Below the pieces are notes generated by a model that saw only the letters and a program-made list of their open reading frames with translations, did no database searches and had not been told where the DNA came from. This document shows, piece by piece, positions 56,345 to 63,562 of a stretch of 64,000 nucleotides of DNA. The translations under genes and the position numbers were made by a program. The DNA lies in contig NZ_AP027266.1 of NCBI RefSeq assembly GCF_036322625.1, forward strand, positions 1,243,001-1,307,000. The letters run 5' to 3'. Source of the stretch: Roseicyclus marinus (GTDB taxonomy: Bacteria; Pseudomonadota; Alphaproteobacteria; Rhodobacterales; Rhodobacteraceae). Each line of letters opens with the position of its first letter. Position 1 is the stretch's first letter.

Positions 56345-56938
56345 ATGCGCCGATCCCTGTCGCCCCTTCGCGCCCTCCTGTCGCGCCGCCTTCTGGCGGC
56401 CGCGCTCCTTTTGTGCGCGGCCCATCCCCTCCATGCCGACCCGATGGAGCGGATCAACCGCGCGCTCGGCGTGATCGACAGCCGCGCCTCGACGCAATAC
56501 GCGGCCTCCGTCCGGCTCCGGCCCGATTTCGACCCCGACGCCGCCGCCATCCCCCGCTTCGAGGGGCGCTATGACGGCCCCTGGCTCGAGGTCGCCCGCG
56601 CCGCCGCCCGCCGCCATGGCATCCCCGAGGATCTGTTTTTGCGCCTCGTGCAACAGGAATCGGGTTGGAACCCCGAGGCCGTCAGCCATGCGGGTGCCAT
56701 TGGCTTGGCCCAGCTCATGCCCGATACGGCGGCGCTTCTCGGCGTCGATCCGCACGACCCGACCGCCAATCTCGAAGGGGGCGCGCGCTATCTCGCCCTG
56801 CAATTCCGCGATTTCCGCCGCTGGGATCACGCGCTCGCCGCCTATAACGCGGGGCCCGAGGCGGTGCGCGAACATGACGGCATCCCGCCCTATGCCGAAA
56901 CGCAGGATTACGTGCGCATCATCCTCGGCTCATCGTGA
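56345..56938 (+). CDS. Lytic transglycosylase (SLT domain)
   Basis: A 197-residue secreted murein hydrolase. A signal peptide (about 1-33, ending HPLHADP) is followed by the SLT fold (about 80-185). The catalytic Glu is in [14 protein letters not shown], and [19 protein letters not shown] and [12 protein letters not shown] are the family motifs. The ATG at 56345 precedes the twin-Arg-like but ordinary signal [15 protein letters not shown]. It converges on the ECF sigma gene and their ends overlap by nine bases. Confidence 0.88.
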   Translation: MRRSLSPLRALLSRRLLAAALLLCAAHPLHADPMERINRALGVIDSRASTQYAASVRLRPDFDPDAAAIPRFEGRYDGPWLEVARAAARRHGIPEDLFLRLVQQESGWNPEAVSHAGAIGLAQLMPDTAALLGVDPHDPTANLEGGARYLALQFRDFRRWDHALAAYNAGPEAVREHDGIPPYAETQDYVRIILGSS

Positions 56939-57526
56939 TCCATCCTTCGGCTCCGGCCCGCGCCTTGGCGGATCGGCCAGGTGCTCCTCCGCCCCCAATC
57001 TCCGGCGCAAGGCCCGCCGTCCCCGGCTCAACCGCGATGTGACCGTGCCAAGCGGCAGACCCGTCGCCGCCGCGATCTCGGCATAGCTCAACCCCTCGAT
57101 TGCCCGCAGCCGCAACAGCGCGCCCTGCGCCTTAGGCAGATCGTCCAGCGCGGCCAAGGTCCTGCCTGCCGCCAGATCCGCCTCCGGCCCGGCACATTCA
57201 TCCGCCGTCTCGTCGGGGTCTTTGGCATCTTGCGTCCCGTCACCGTGCGGCACGGCCCGCCCCCGGCTGCGCGCGCAATTCCTGAGCGTGGCAAAGGCAT
57301 AGGCGCGCAGATCGCTGACCGGGGCGGCATCGCTCGCGCCCGCCTGCGCCATGGCCAGCCGCGACCAGACCCTGAGCAGGGTGTCCTGCACCAGGTCATC
57401 GGCATCCTCCACCGACCGGCTCAGGCGGCGCGCGCTCCGGCGCAGATCGGGCAATAGCGCGGCAAAGGCCCGTGCCGTGGCGGGCGGGCGTCCTTCGCTG
57501 TCGGGACCGGGGCAGGGGGCTTGCAT
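56930..57526 (-). CDS. ECF-type RNA polymerase sigma factor
   Basis: A 198-residue sigma-70-family factor of the ECF group. Region 2 (about 20-90) contains [19 protein letters not shown]. Region 4 (about 130-185) contains [35 protein letters not shown], shown here in two parts, a typical promoter-35 reader. Regions 1 and 3 are absent, as expected. The ATG at 57526 has GAGGAGA upstream. No anti-sigma factor is adjacent. The gene is divergent from the EF-hand gene, whose region carries an ECF-like promoter (57750-57775). Confidence 0.88.
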   Translation of the reverse strand: MQAPCPGPDSEGRPPATARAFAALLPDLRRSARRLSRSVEDADDLVQDTLLRVWSRLAMAQAGASDAAPVSDLRAYAFATLRNCARSRGRAVPHGDGTQDAKDPDETADECAGPEADLAAGRTLAALDDLPKAQGALLRLRAIEGLSYAEIAAATGLPLGTVTSRLSRGRRALRRRLGAEEHLADPPRRGPEPKDGSR

Positions 57527-57835
57527 CGGGCGATCTCCTCTCGCGGCTGGCCGCACCAGCACCGCCCATCCCGTCCCCCCGCACAAGCCCGCCGCGCCAT
57601 CCCCCGCGCGCTTGCGCCATGCGCCGCCCATCCTCGGCGGCCTTCCGCGTGTCGCAGCGTCGCGCAGCCCACCCTCGGCGGGACACCGCGCGCGGCACCT
57701 TCCCCTTGGGCAAACCGCCGCCACCCCGTCACGCCCTGCAGACGGGCCGGGATCAAACCAGCGCCCGCCCGCGTCTTCCTCCCCGAGGGCGGCACACTGC
57801 CTTCACCGTCCAACAGACACCAGGAGACCTGACAG
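57527..57835. other. 309-base spacer between the ECF sigma and EF-hand genes
   Basis: The divergent intergenic region is very GC-rich and encodes no convincing gene. It holds both start regions and a candidate ECF promoter (57750-57775) facing the EF-hand gene. I see no further repeats. Confidence 0.6.
57750..57775 (+). promoter_or_regulatory. Candidate ECF-type promoter before the EF-hand gene
   Basis: GGATC (57750-57754), then 17 bases, then CGTC (57772-57775). This is close to the GGAAC-N16/17-CGT layout of ECF promoters. The start codon lies about 60 bases downstream, giving a usual leader length. Confidence 0.4.
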
Positions 57836-58108
57836 ATGACACCGAAACACCGCTTCCGCTTCCGCACCGCCCGCGCGCTCTTTCACGGCGCGCTGATCCT
57901 CGGCCTCGTGGGGGCAGGCCATGCCATGGGGCAGGGGCTTGTCCTCGATGCCGATGGCGATGGCCTCGTCAGCTACGGCGAAGCACAGGCAGCCCTGCCC
58001 GACCTGACCGAGGCGGAATTCGCCGCCCTCGACGCCAATGGCGACGGCATGCTCAACGCCGAGGAAATCGCCGCCGCCGAAGAGGCAGGCCTGATCCCGG
58101 CCGGTTGA
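57836..58108 (+). CDS. Small secreted EF-hand protein
   Basis: A 90-residue protein with a signal peptide (about 1-32, ending GAGHAMGQ) and two canonical calcium-binding EF-hand loops, DADGDGLVSYGE and DANGDGMLNAEE, near 38-49 and 66-77. Both loops keep the Asp/Asn ligands and the final Glu. It would bind calcium in the periplasm or outside. The AGGAGACC sequence before the ATG is a good ribosome binding site. It is divergent from the ECF sigma gene and may be its target. Exact function unknown. Confidence 0.8.
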   Translation: MTPKHRFRFRTARALFHGALILGLVGAGHAMGQGLVLDADGDGLVSYGEAQAALPDLTEAEFAALDANGDGMLNAEEIAAAEEAGLIPAG

Positions 58109-58110
58109 CC

Positions 58111-58166
58111 CGATCCTTCGTACGAAGGATCGCAGACCCCGAAAATTCGTACGAATTTTCGGGGTC
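58111..58166. repeat. Two perfect palindromes with TTCGTACGAA core
   Basis: A perfect 22-base palindrome (58111-58132) and a perfect 32-base palindrome (58135-58166) lie two bases apart. Both are centred on TTCGTACGAA. They lie between the EF-hand stop (58108) and the ilvN stop (58205). Neither is followed by a T-run. They could act as bidirectional terminators or as DNA sites. Confidence 0.75.
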
Positions 58167-58204
58167 ACCCCCCAAAGTTTCGCCTTGGACCCCGCCTCTC
58201 GCGG

Positions 58205-58765
58205 TCAGACGCCGCGCGCGATGGCCGCAACACCCGTCCGCGCCAGCCGCACCTCGCCCAGGGGGCGCATCAGGTCGCAAAAGGCATCGACCTTTTCCGG
58301 CGTGCCCGTGATCTCGAAGACGAAACTCTGCAGGGTGGAATCGACCACGTTGGCGCGGAAAATCTCGGCGATGCGCAACGCCTCGACCCTGTGCTCGCCC
58401 TTGGCGATGACCTTGATCAGCGCCAGTTCCCGGCTGACGAAGGGCCCCTCGACCGTCAGGTCATGGACCTCGTGCACGGGCACCATGCGTTCGAGCTGCA
58501 TCTTGATCTGGTTGATCACCTGCGGCGTGCCGCTCGTCACGATCGTGATGCGCGACCGATGGCCTGCGCGGTCCACCTCGGCCACGGTCAGGCTCTCGAT
58601 ATTGTAGCCCCGCCCGGAAAACAGGCCGATCACGCGCGCCAGCACGCCCGCCTCGTTCTGCACCAGCACCGCCAGCGTGTGGGTCTCCACCGTGTCGGAC
58701 ATGTGGCTGCGAAGATCATAGGCGGAATGGCTCGACGAGCCTTTCTCGATGTTGAGCGGTGACAT
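58205..58765 (-). CDS. ilvN: Acetolactate synthase small (regulatory) subunit IlvN/IlvH
   Basis: A 186-residue subunit that activates the catalytic subunit and gives feedback inhibition by valine. Two ACT-type domains: HTLAVLVQNEAGVLARVIGLFSGRGYNIESLTV, quoted in parts (AGVLARVIGLFSGRG), and the second near 100-180 with VVDSTLQSFVFEITG. The N-terminal extension SPLNIEKGSSSHSAYDLR is usual in Rhodobacterales, so the start is 58765. It is separated from ilvB by a BCCT transporter and a stress-protein gene. A hairpin with T-run lies just 18 bases upstream of its start. Confidence 0.94.
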   Translation of the reverse strand: MSPLNIEKGSSSHSAYDLRSHMSDTVETHTLAVLVQNEAGVLARVIGLFSGRGYNIESLTVAEVDRAGHRSRITIVTSGTPQVINQIKMQLERMVPVHEVHDLTVEGPFVSRELALIKVIAKGEHRVEALRIAEIFRANVVDSTLQSFVFEITGTPEKVDAFCDLMRPLGEVRLARTGVAAIARGV

Positions 58766-58782
58766 GGGCGGCCCCTGGCATG

Positions 58783-58814
58783 AAAACGGCCCGCCCGGTT
58801 TAGCCGGGCGGGCC
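58783..58814 (-). terminator. Strong hairpin terminator between the BCCT gene and ilvN
   Basis: On the minus strand GGCCCGCCCGG pairs with CCGGGCGGGCC around a 5-base loop and is followed by G-TTTT, a very strong intrinsic terminator. It lies 18 bases before the ilvN start codon, so ilvN needs read-through or a promoter inside the preceding gene. Confidence 0.8.
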
Positions 58815-58838
58815 GCGATGGGAAAGGGTGCAATTGCC

Positions 58839-60527
58839 CTATTCGGCAGGTGCCGCCGCCTTCAGCACCCCATGCTCGCTGCGCAGGCCCAGGTAGATGC
58901 ACAGGCACAAAGCCAAAAGCACCAGCGTGAAGGGCAGGCCGGTCGAGATCACCATCGCCTGAAGCGAGGCAAGGCCGCCCCCGATCAACAGCGCGATCGC
59001 CACCAAGCCCTCGAAGGTGCACCAGAACACCCGCTGCGGCACGGGCGCGTCGATCTTGCCGCCCGCCGTGATCGTGTCGATCACAAGGCTGCCACTGTCC
59101 GACGAGGTGACGAAGAACACGATCACCAGCACGATGGCCAGCGTCGAGGTTATCCCGGCCAGCGGCAGGCCCTCGAGCATGGCAAAGAGCGACAATTCCG
59201 GGCTGTAGCTCTCGATCACATTGGCCATGACCGCCGAGCCTTCGGGATCGGCCACCATGTCGTTGATCGCCGCCCCGCCAAAGACCGACATCCACAACAC
59301 GCAGACCAGCGAGGGGATGATCAGGACGCAGGTCAGGAATTCGCGCACCGTCCGGCCCCGGCTCACCCGGGCGATGAACATGCCGACAAAGGGCGACCAG
59401 CTGATCCACCACGCCCAATAGAATGCCGTCCACCCCTCCCGGTAGCCGTCATCCTCGCGCCCGAACGGGTTCGACAGCGGCACGATCTCCTGCGCATAGG
59501 CGACCAGCCCGCGCCCGAATTCCGTCAGGATCGCCGTGGCCCCCGCGGCAAAGAGCACGAAGAGCAGCAACAGGACCGCCAGCACCATGTTGACCTCCGA
59601 CAGGACCTTCACCCCGCCATCCAGCCCGCGCAGCACCGAGACAAGCGCGATGGCCGTGATGCCGATGATCAGGATGACCTGCATGGTCGTGGTATTGGCG
59701 ATGCCATAGACATGTTCGAGCCCCGCATTGGCCTGCTGCGCGCCCAGGCCCAGCGATGTCGCAAGCCCGAAGAGCGTGGCGAAAACGGCAAGAATGTCGA
59801 TGACATGCCCCCACCAGCCCCAGACCCGTTCCCCCAGGAGCGGGTAAAAGGCCGAGCGGATCGATAGCGGCAATCCCTTGTTGTAGGTGAAAAGCGCCAG
59901 CGCCAAGGCCACCACCGCATAGATCGCCCATGGATGCAGCGCCCAATGATAGGATGTGGCGGCCAAGGCCATCCGCCGCGCCTCCTCCACATTGGCCGCG
60001 ATCAGCGCGCCGTTCTCGTCAAAGGGCCTGACCGCGCCGAGCGGCGCATCGCCCCAGGGCGTGCCGAAATAATAGGCGGGCTCCAGCACCCCGAAAAACA
60101 TCAACCCGATGCCCATGCCTGCGGCAAACAGCATCGCGAACCAGCCCGTATAGGAATAATCGGGCGTGGCCTCCGCACCGCCAAGCCGGACCTTGCCCAC
60201 CGGCAGCACGATCAACGCAAGGCAAAAAAGGACAAAGACATTGGCCGACAGCAGGAAAAACCAGTCGAACCCCGATGTCAGCGCGGGCCTGAGCCAGCCG
60301 AAGAAATCGGCCGCCTGTCCCGGTGCCAGCAGCGCATAGGCCACGAAAGCCACCACCGACAGGCCCGAGATCGCAAAGACCGGGTTGTGGATGTCGAACC
60401 CGATGGGGCCGACGCTGCCCTCGATATTGTCCTGCCCGATGTCGTACTCCGTCTCGATCGGATCGTGATGCCCGTCCGGGTCCGGGATGCCCTGCACGGC
60501 CATCGTCTCTGTCTGCGTATCGCTCAT
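58839..60527 (-). CDS. BCCT-family transporter (glycine betaine/choline/carnitine type)
   Basis: A 562-residue inner-membrane symporter with about twelve helices. The substrate region AGMGIGLMFFGVLEPAYYF and the WAWWISWSPFVGMFIARVSRGRTVREF helix (shown in parts) with its Trp cluster are the BCCT signature. It takes up betaine, choline or a similar osmolyte driven by sodium or protons. The N-terminal extension to residue 45 is hydrophilic and longer than in BetP-like proteins. It lies between ilvN and the universal stress protein gene on the same strand, so osmotic and amino-acid genes are mixed here. Confidence 0.88.
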   Translation of the reverse strand: MSDTQTETMAVQGIPDPDGHHDPIETEYDIGQDNIEGSVGPIGFDIHNPVFAISGLSVVAFVAYALLAPGQAADFFGWLRPALTSGFDWFFLLSANVFVLFCLALIVLPVGKVRLGGAEATPDYSYTGWFAMLFAAGMGIGLMFFGVLEPAYYFGTPWGDAPLGAVRPFDENGALIAANVEEARRMALAATSYHWALHPWAIYAVVALALALFTYNKGLPLSIRSAFYPLLGERVWGWWGHVIDILAVFATLFGLATSLGLGAQQANAGLEHVYGIANTTTMQVILIIGITAIALVSVLRGLDGGVKVLSEVNMVLAVLLLLFVLFAAGATAILTEFGRGLVAYAQEIVPLSNPFGREDDGYREGWTAFYWAWWISWSPFVGMFIARVSRGRTVREFLTCVLIIPSLVCVLWMSVFGGAAINDMVADPEGSAVMANVIESYSPELSLFAMLEGLPLAGITSTLAIVLVIVFFVTSSDSGSLVIDTITAGGKIDAPVPQRVFWCTFEGLVAIALLIGGGLASLQAMVISTGLPFTLVLLALCLCIYLGLRSEHGVLKAAAPAE

Positions 60528-60567
60528 CTGCGGTTCCTTTTTCCTGTTCTTGGGGGGCGCGGCGACC

Positions 60568-60981
60568 TCAGTCGCGCACCACCATCACCGACACTTGGCT
60601 GTGCCGCGCGATGCGCCCGCCATGGCTGCCAAGATCGAAGCGGCGCGGAATATGAGAGCCCATCACCACCAGATCGGCCCCCAGGAGCCCGAGCGCCTTT
60701 TCCAGCGCCCGGTCCAGCTCCGCCGCCGGGTCGGGCACCGTCACGGGATGGGTCTCGATCTGTCGCAGATCATGCAGCTCCGCCTGCATCGCCGCGAATT
60801 TCGCCAGCTTTTCGGCATAGTCCTGCGGGTCATGCGCGACGCTGCCCGGCTGCGATGCGGTGACCCCCACATAGGTCACGCGCGCCCCGTAATGCTTGGC
60901 CAGATCGCCCGCGACCTTCAGCGCGCCCTCCAGCTTCGCAAGATGGGCAAGATCGACCGGCACCATGATATGTCCGAACAA
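60568..60981 (-). CDS. Universal stress protein UspA family
   Basis: A 137-residue single-domain UspA protein of Rossmann-like fold. MFGHIMVPVDLAHLAKLEGAL begins it, and the ATP-binding end is VVMGSHIPRRFDLGSHGGRIARHSQVSVMVV, in which the Gly-x2-Gly pattern is partial. It may bind ATP. It lies 40 bases before the BCCT gene on the same strand and may share its transcript; an osmotic or stress role is inferred from that link only. A promoter is suggested upstream (61095-61122). Confidence 0.8.
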   Translation of the reverse strand: MFGHIMVPVDLAHLAKLEGALKVAGDLAKHYGARVTYVGVTASQPGSVAHDPQDYAEKLAKFAAMQAELHDLRQIETHPVTVPDPAAELDRALEKALGLLGADLVVMGSHIPRRFDLGSHGGRIARHSQVSVMVVRD

Positions 60982-61070
60982 GACGCCCCTCCGTTTCCCT
61001 GGCGATAGCGATGAAAAGGGGGCGCTGGATCGTGTCCCGACCGCCAGTCGATCGAGAGGGAAGCACCCTT

Positions 61071-61122
61071 TTGCGACATTTTTCTGTCGTAATCAGGCTA
61101 ACATCCATGAACTTAAGTGCAA
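61071..61122 (-). promoter_or_regulatory. Candidate promoter and inverted repeat upstream of usp
   Basis: On the minus strand TTGCAC (61122-61117) and TAGCCT (61100-61095) have a 16-base spacer. About 20 bases further on is an inverted repeat, TTGCGACA (61071-61078) and TGTCGTAA (61085-61092), with one mismatch. It may be an operator in the leader of the usp-BCCT unit. Confidence 0.35.
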
Positions 61123-61161
61123 CCCCCGTCACGGCGATCCGGCCAATAACCTCCGCGGCGC

Positions 61162-61188
61162 AAAAGAAAACGGGCCCCGAAGGGCCCG
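61162..61188 (-). terminator. Intrinsic terminator after ilvB
   Basis: CGGGCCC and GGGCCCG form a 7-base-pair stem closing a TTCG tetraloop on the minus strand, followed by TTTTCTTTT. It lies about 30 bases beyond the ilvB stop and is a strong rho-independent terminator, so ilvB should end here. Confidence 0.88.
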
Positions 61189-61217
61189 CTTGTCCGTCTC
61201 GCATCGGGGCAGGGGGA

Positions 61218-62972
61218 TCAGACCAGAACGCCGCCTTCGGCCCCGATCACGCCCTTGGTCTCCGCCTCGCCCAAGAGCATCTCGTTATGCGCCTTGCCCG
61301 ACGGGATCATCGGGAAACAATTCTCGTGCTTCTCGACGAGGCAGTCAAAGATCACCGGACCATCATACTCCAGCATCTCCATGATCGCATCGTCCAGGTC
61401 CTTGGGGTCCTTGCACAAGATGCCCTTGCAGCCAAAGGCTTCGGCCAGCTTCACGAAATCGGGCAGCGCCTCGGACCAGCTGTGCGAATAACGCTCGCCA
61501 TGCAGCAATTCCTGCCACTGGCGCACCATGCCCAGACGCTCGTTGTTGAGGATGAACTGCTTGACCGGCAGGCGATACTGCACCGCGGTGCCCATCTCCT
61601 GCATGTTCATCAGCCAGCTCGCCTCGCCCGCCACGTTGATCACCAGCGCGCCCGGATGCGCGATCTGCACCCCGATGGAGGCCGGCGTGCCATAGCCCAT
61701 GGTCCCCAGGCCCCCCGAGGTCATCCAGCGGTTGGGGTCCTCGAAGCCCAGGAATTGCGCCGCCCACATCTGGTGCTGGCCCACTTCGGTCGTGATGTAG
61801 CGATCCCGCCCCTTGGTCAGGGCCTCCAGCCGCTCCAGCGCGTATTGCGGTTTGATCGTGGCCTCGGAATTCTTGTAGGTCAGGCACTTGACCGCGCGCC
61901 ACTCGTTGATCTGGCTCCACCACTTGGACAGCGCGCCCTTGTTGGTCCTGGACCCGCGCGCCTTCCAGACACGCAGCATCTCGGCCAGAACCTCGGTCAC
62001 ATCCCCGATGATCGGGAAATCGGCGTGGATCACCTTGTTGATCGAGGACGGGTCGATATCGACATGCGCCTTTTTCGAGCCGGGGCTGAAATCCGCGATC
62101 CGGCCCGTGATCCGGTCATCGAACCGCGCGCCGATGTTGATCATCAGATCGCAGCCGTGCATCGCAAGGTTCGCCTCGTACAGCCCGTGCATCCCCAGCA
62201 TGCCGAGCCAGTTCTTGCCCGAGGCCGGATAGCTTCCCAGACCCATCAGCGTCGATGTGATGGGGAAATCGGTCTCGGCCACCAGCTCGCGCAACAGCGC
62301 GCTCGCGCGCGGGCCCGAATTGATCACGCCGCCCCCGGTGTAGAAAACCGGGCGCTCGGCCTGTTCCATCGCTTCGACCAGCGCCTCGATCATCGCCGGA
62401 TCGCCCTTGGTGCGCGGTTGGTAATGCGCGACCTTGGCCTGGGGCTTTTCCACATAGGTGCCGGTGGCGAATTGCACGTCCTTGGGGATATCGACCAGAA
62501 CCGGGCCGGGGCGGCCCTGCGTGGCGATATGAAAGGCCTGGTGGATCGTGTCCGACAATTGGTCGGTATCCTTCACCAGCCAGTTCATCTTGGTGCAGGG
62601 GCGCGTGATGCCGACCGTATCGGCCTCCTGGAACGCGTCCGAACCGATCATGAAGGTCGGAACCTGCCCCGTCAGCACCACGATCGGGATCGAATCCATC
62701 AGCGCATCGACCAGGCCCGTCACCGCATTGGTCGCACCCGGCCCCGATGTCACCAGCACGACGCCCGGCTTGCCGGTCGAGCGCGCATAGCCCTCGGCGG
62801 CATGGACCGCGCCCTGTTCGTGCCGCACAAGGATGTGGCGGATGTTGTTTTGCTGGAAAATCTCGTCGTAGATCGGCAGCACGGCCCCGCCGGGATAGCC
62901 GAATACGACCTCGACGCCCTGATCCTTCAGCGCCTCGACCACCATTTTCGCGCCGGTCATCTGCCGTGTCAT
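61218..62972 (-). CDS. ilvB: Acetolactate synthase large (catalytic) subunit
   Basis: A 584-residue thiamine diphosphate enzyme that starts valine, leucine and isoleucine synthesis. The activating Glu is in LVRHEQGAVHAAEGYARSTGKPGV. TSGPGATNAVTGLVDALMDS, YEANLAMHGCDLMINIGARFDDRITG (in parts) and the ThDP motif GEASWLMNMQEMGTAVQYRLPVKQFILNNE, cited as NVAGEASWLMN, are canonical. It is preceded by a leader-peptide attenuator at 63046-63147 and a good promoter. The regulatory subunit gene is separated from it by about 2.5 kb. Confidence 0.95.
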   Translation of the reverse strand: MTRQMTGAKMVVEALKDQGVEVVFGYPGGAVLPIYDEIFQQNNIRHILVRHEQGAVHAAEGYARSTGKPGVVLVTSGPGATNAVTGLVDALMDSIPIVVLTGQVPTFMIGSDAFQEADTVGITRPCTKMNWLVKDTDQLSDTIHQAFHIATQGRPGPVLVDIPKDVQFATGTYVEKPQAKVAHYQPRTKGDPAMIEALVEAMEQAERPVFYTGGGVINSGPRASALLRELVAETDFPITSTLMGLGSYPASGKNWLGMLGMHGLYEANLAMHGCDLMINIGARFDDRITGRIADFSPGSKKAHVDIDPSSINKVIHADFPIIGDVTEVLAEMLRVWKARGSRTNKGALSKWWSQINEWRAVKCLTYKNSEATIKPQYALERLEALTKGRDRYITTEVGQHQMWAAQFLGFEDPNRWMTSGGLGTMGYGTPASIGVQIAHPGALVINVAGEASWLMNMQEMGTAVQYRLPVKQFILNNERLGMVRQWQELLHGERYSHSWSEALPDFVKLAEAFGCKGILCKDPKDLDDAIMEMLEYDGPVIFDCLVEKHENCFPMIPSGKAHNEMLLGEAETKGVIGAEGGVLV

Positions 62973-63045
62973 CGCGCCTGTCCTTCTCTTGTCGACATCT
63001 ACGTCCCGCGGGCTTGTCGCGTGGCGCCCGCATGGCCACTGGCAT

Positions 63046-63073
63046 AAAAAAACCCCCGGCTTCGATCCGAGGG
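63046..63073 (-). terminator. Attenuator terminator in the ilvB leader
   Basis: On the minus strand CCCTCGG and CCGGGGG (one G-U pair) form a stem with a 7-base loop, directly followed by seven Ts (63052-63046). This is an intrinsic terminator about 75 bases upstream of ilvB. Confidence 0.75.
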
Positions 63074-63115
63074 CGCATGGGAGACCGGTATGGTTGCCGT
63101 CACCGACCCATGCGC
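63073..63115 (-). promoter_or_regulatory. Antiterminator stem of the ilvB attenuator
   Basis: GCGCATGGG (63073-63081 on the plus strand) and CCCATGCGC (63107-63115) are perfect 9-base complements, and the stem extends inward by CGGT/ACCG. The stem adjoins the terminator arm (63067-63073), sharing one base by strict pairing, so it would compete by position. Confidence 0.55.
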
Positions 63116-63147
63116 ATGATCCCTACAAGTACGAGAATGGAGGTCAT
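63100..63147 (-). CDS. ilvB leader peptide (branched-chain attenuator)
   Basis: A 15-codon ORF encodes MTSILVLVGIMRMGR. It carries a run of Ile-Leu-Val-Leu-Val, exactly the end products of the pathway the downstream gene starts, and another Ile. The ATG lies 23 bases past the predicted transcription start and has AAGGGG upstream. The antiterminator left arm (63107-63115) lies in its last codons, so a ribosome stalled at the Ile/Leu/Val codons would leave that arm free. This is classic ilv attenuation, read directly from the sequence. Confidence 0.75.
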   Translation of the reverse strand: MTSILVLVGIMRMGR

Positions 63148-63177
63148 CTGACCGCGCCCCTTCGCCAAGTGACCGGG

Positions 63178-63206
63178 AAACTAGGCAAGCCCTCCGCTTG
63201 CGTCAA
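63178..63206 (-). promoter_or_regulatory. Promoter of the ilvB leader
   Basis: On the minus strand TTGACG (63206-63201) and TAGTTT (63183-63178) with a 17-base spacer form a good sigma-70 promoter. The predicted start is near 63170, about 23 bases upstream of the leader-peptide ATG. Confidence 0.65.
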
Positions 63207-63562
63207 CCGCAAAAGGCACGATTCCTTTCGTCTCGGGCACCCGCCGCGCAACGAACGGAAAGGGAAAGCTTGCAGCTAACAAGATTCGTGCTCGCCCGAT
63301 TTGCGCCCCCGTGGCGGGGCCTCTGCAACGATCTGCCGCAGCTTTTGGCGTCATTTCGCGCTTTGCGGCTCAACTTTTGGGCGAAACACCCCTCGAATTC
63401 TCGATTTTGGTAAGATCATTTTACAAAAAGTGACGGTTTGGGGGCGAAAACCTGTTTCCGGGGCGAAACCACCGCGCTAGGGTGCGGGCACTTCGTGGGG
63501 CCAACCCACGACCGCGGCCCGAGGGGGGTCGCGGGTATTCCATCATCCGGGGAGGATACCGT

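Larger units (their letters stand above)
62973..63562. other. 590-base control region between ilvB and the TRAP gene
   Basis: This divergent gap holds the ilvB leader on the minus strand (promoter 63178-63206, leader peptide 63100-63147, terminator 63046-63073) and, on the plus strand, the untranslated leader of the TRAP gene from about 63470, with a CGTGGG/CCCACG hairpin. I see no other gene. Confidence 0.7.

Noticed and set aside
63405-63428. TTTTGGTAAGATCATTTTACAAAA as an operator of the TRAP gene
   Set aside because: Only the outer TTTTG/CAAAA and a few inner bases pair; the centre is mismatched. This is within chance for an AT-rich patch.
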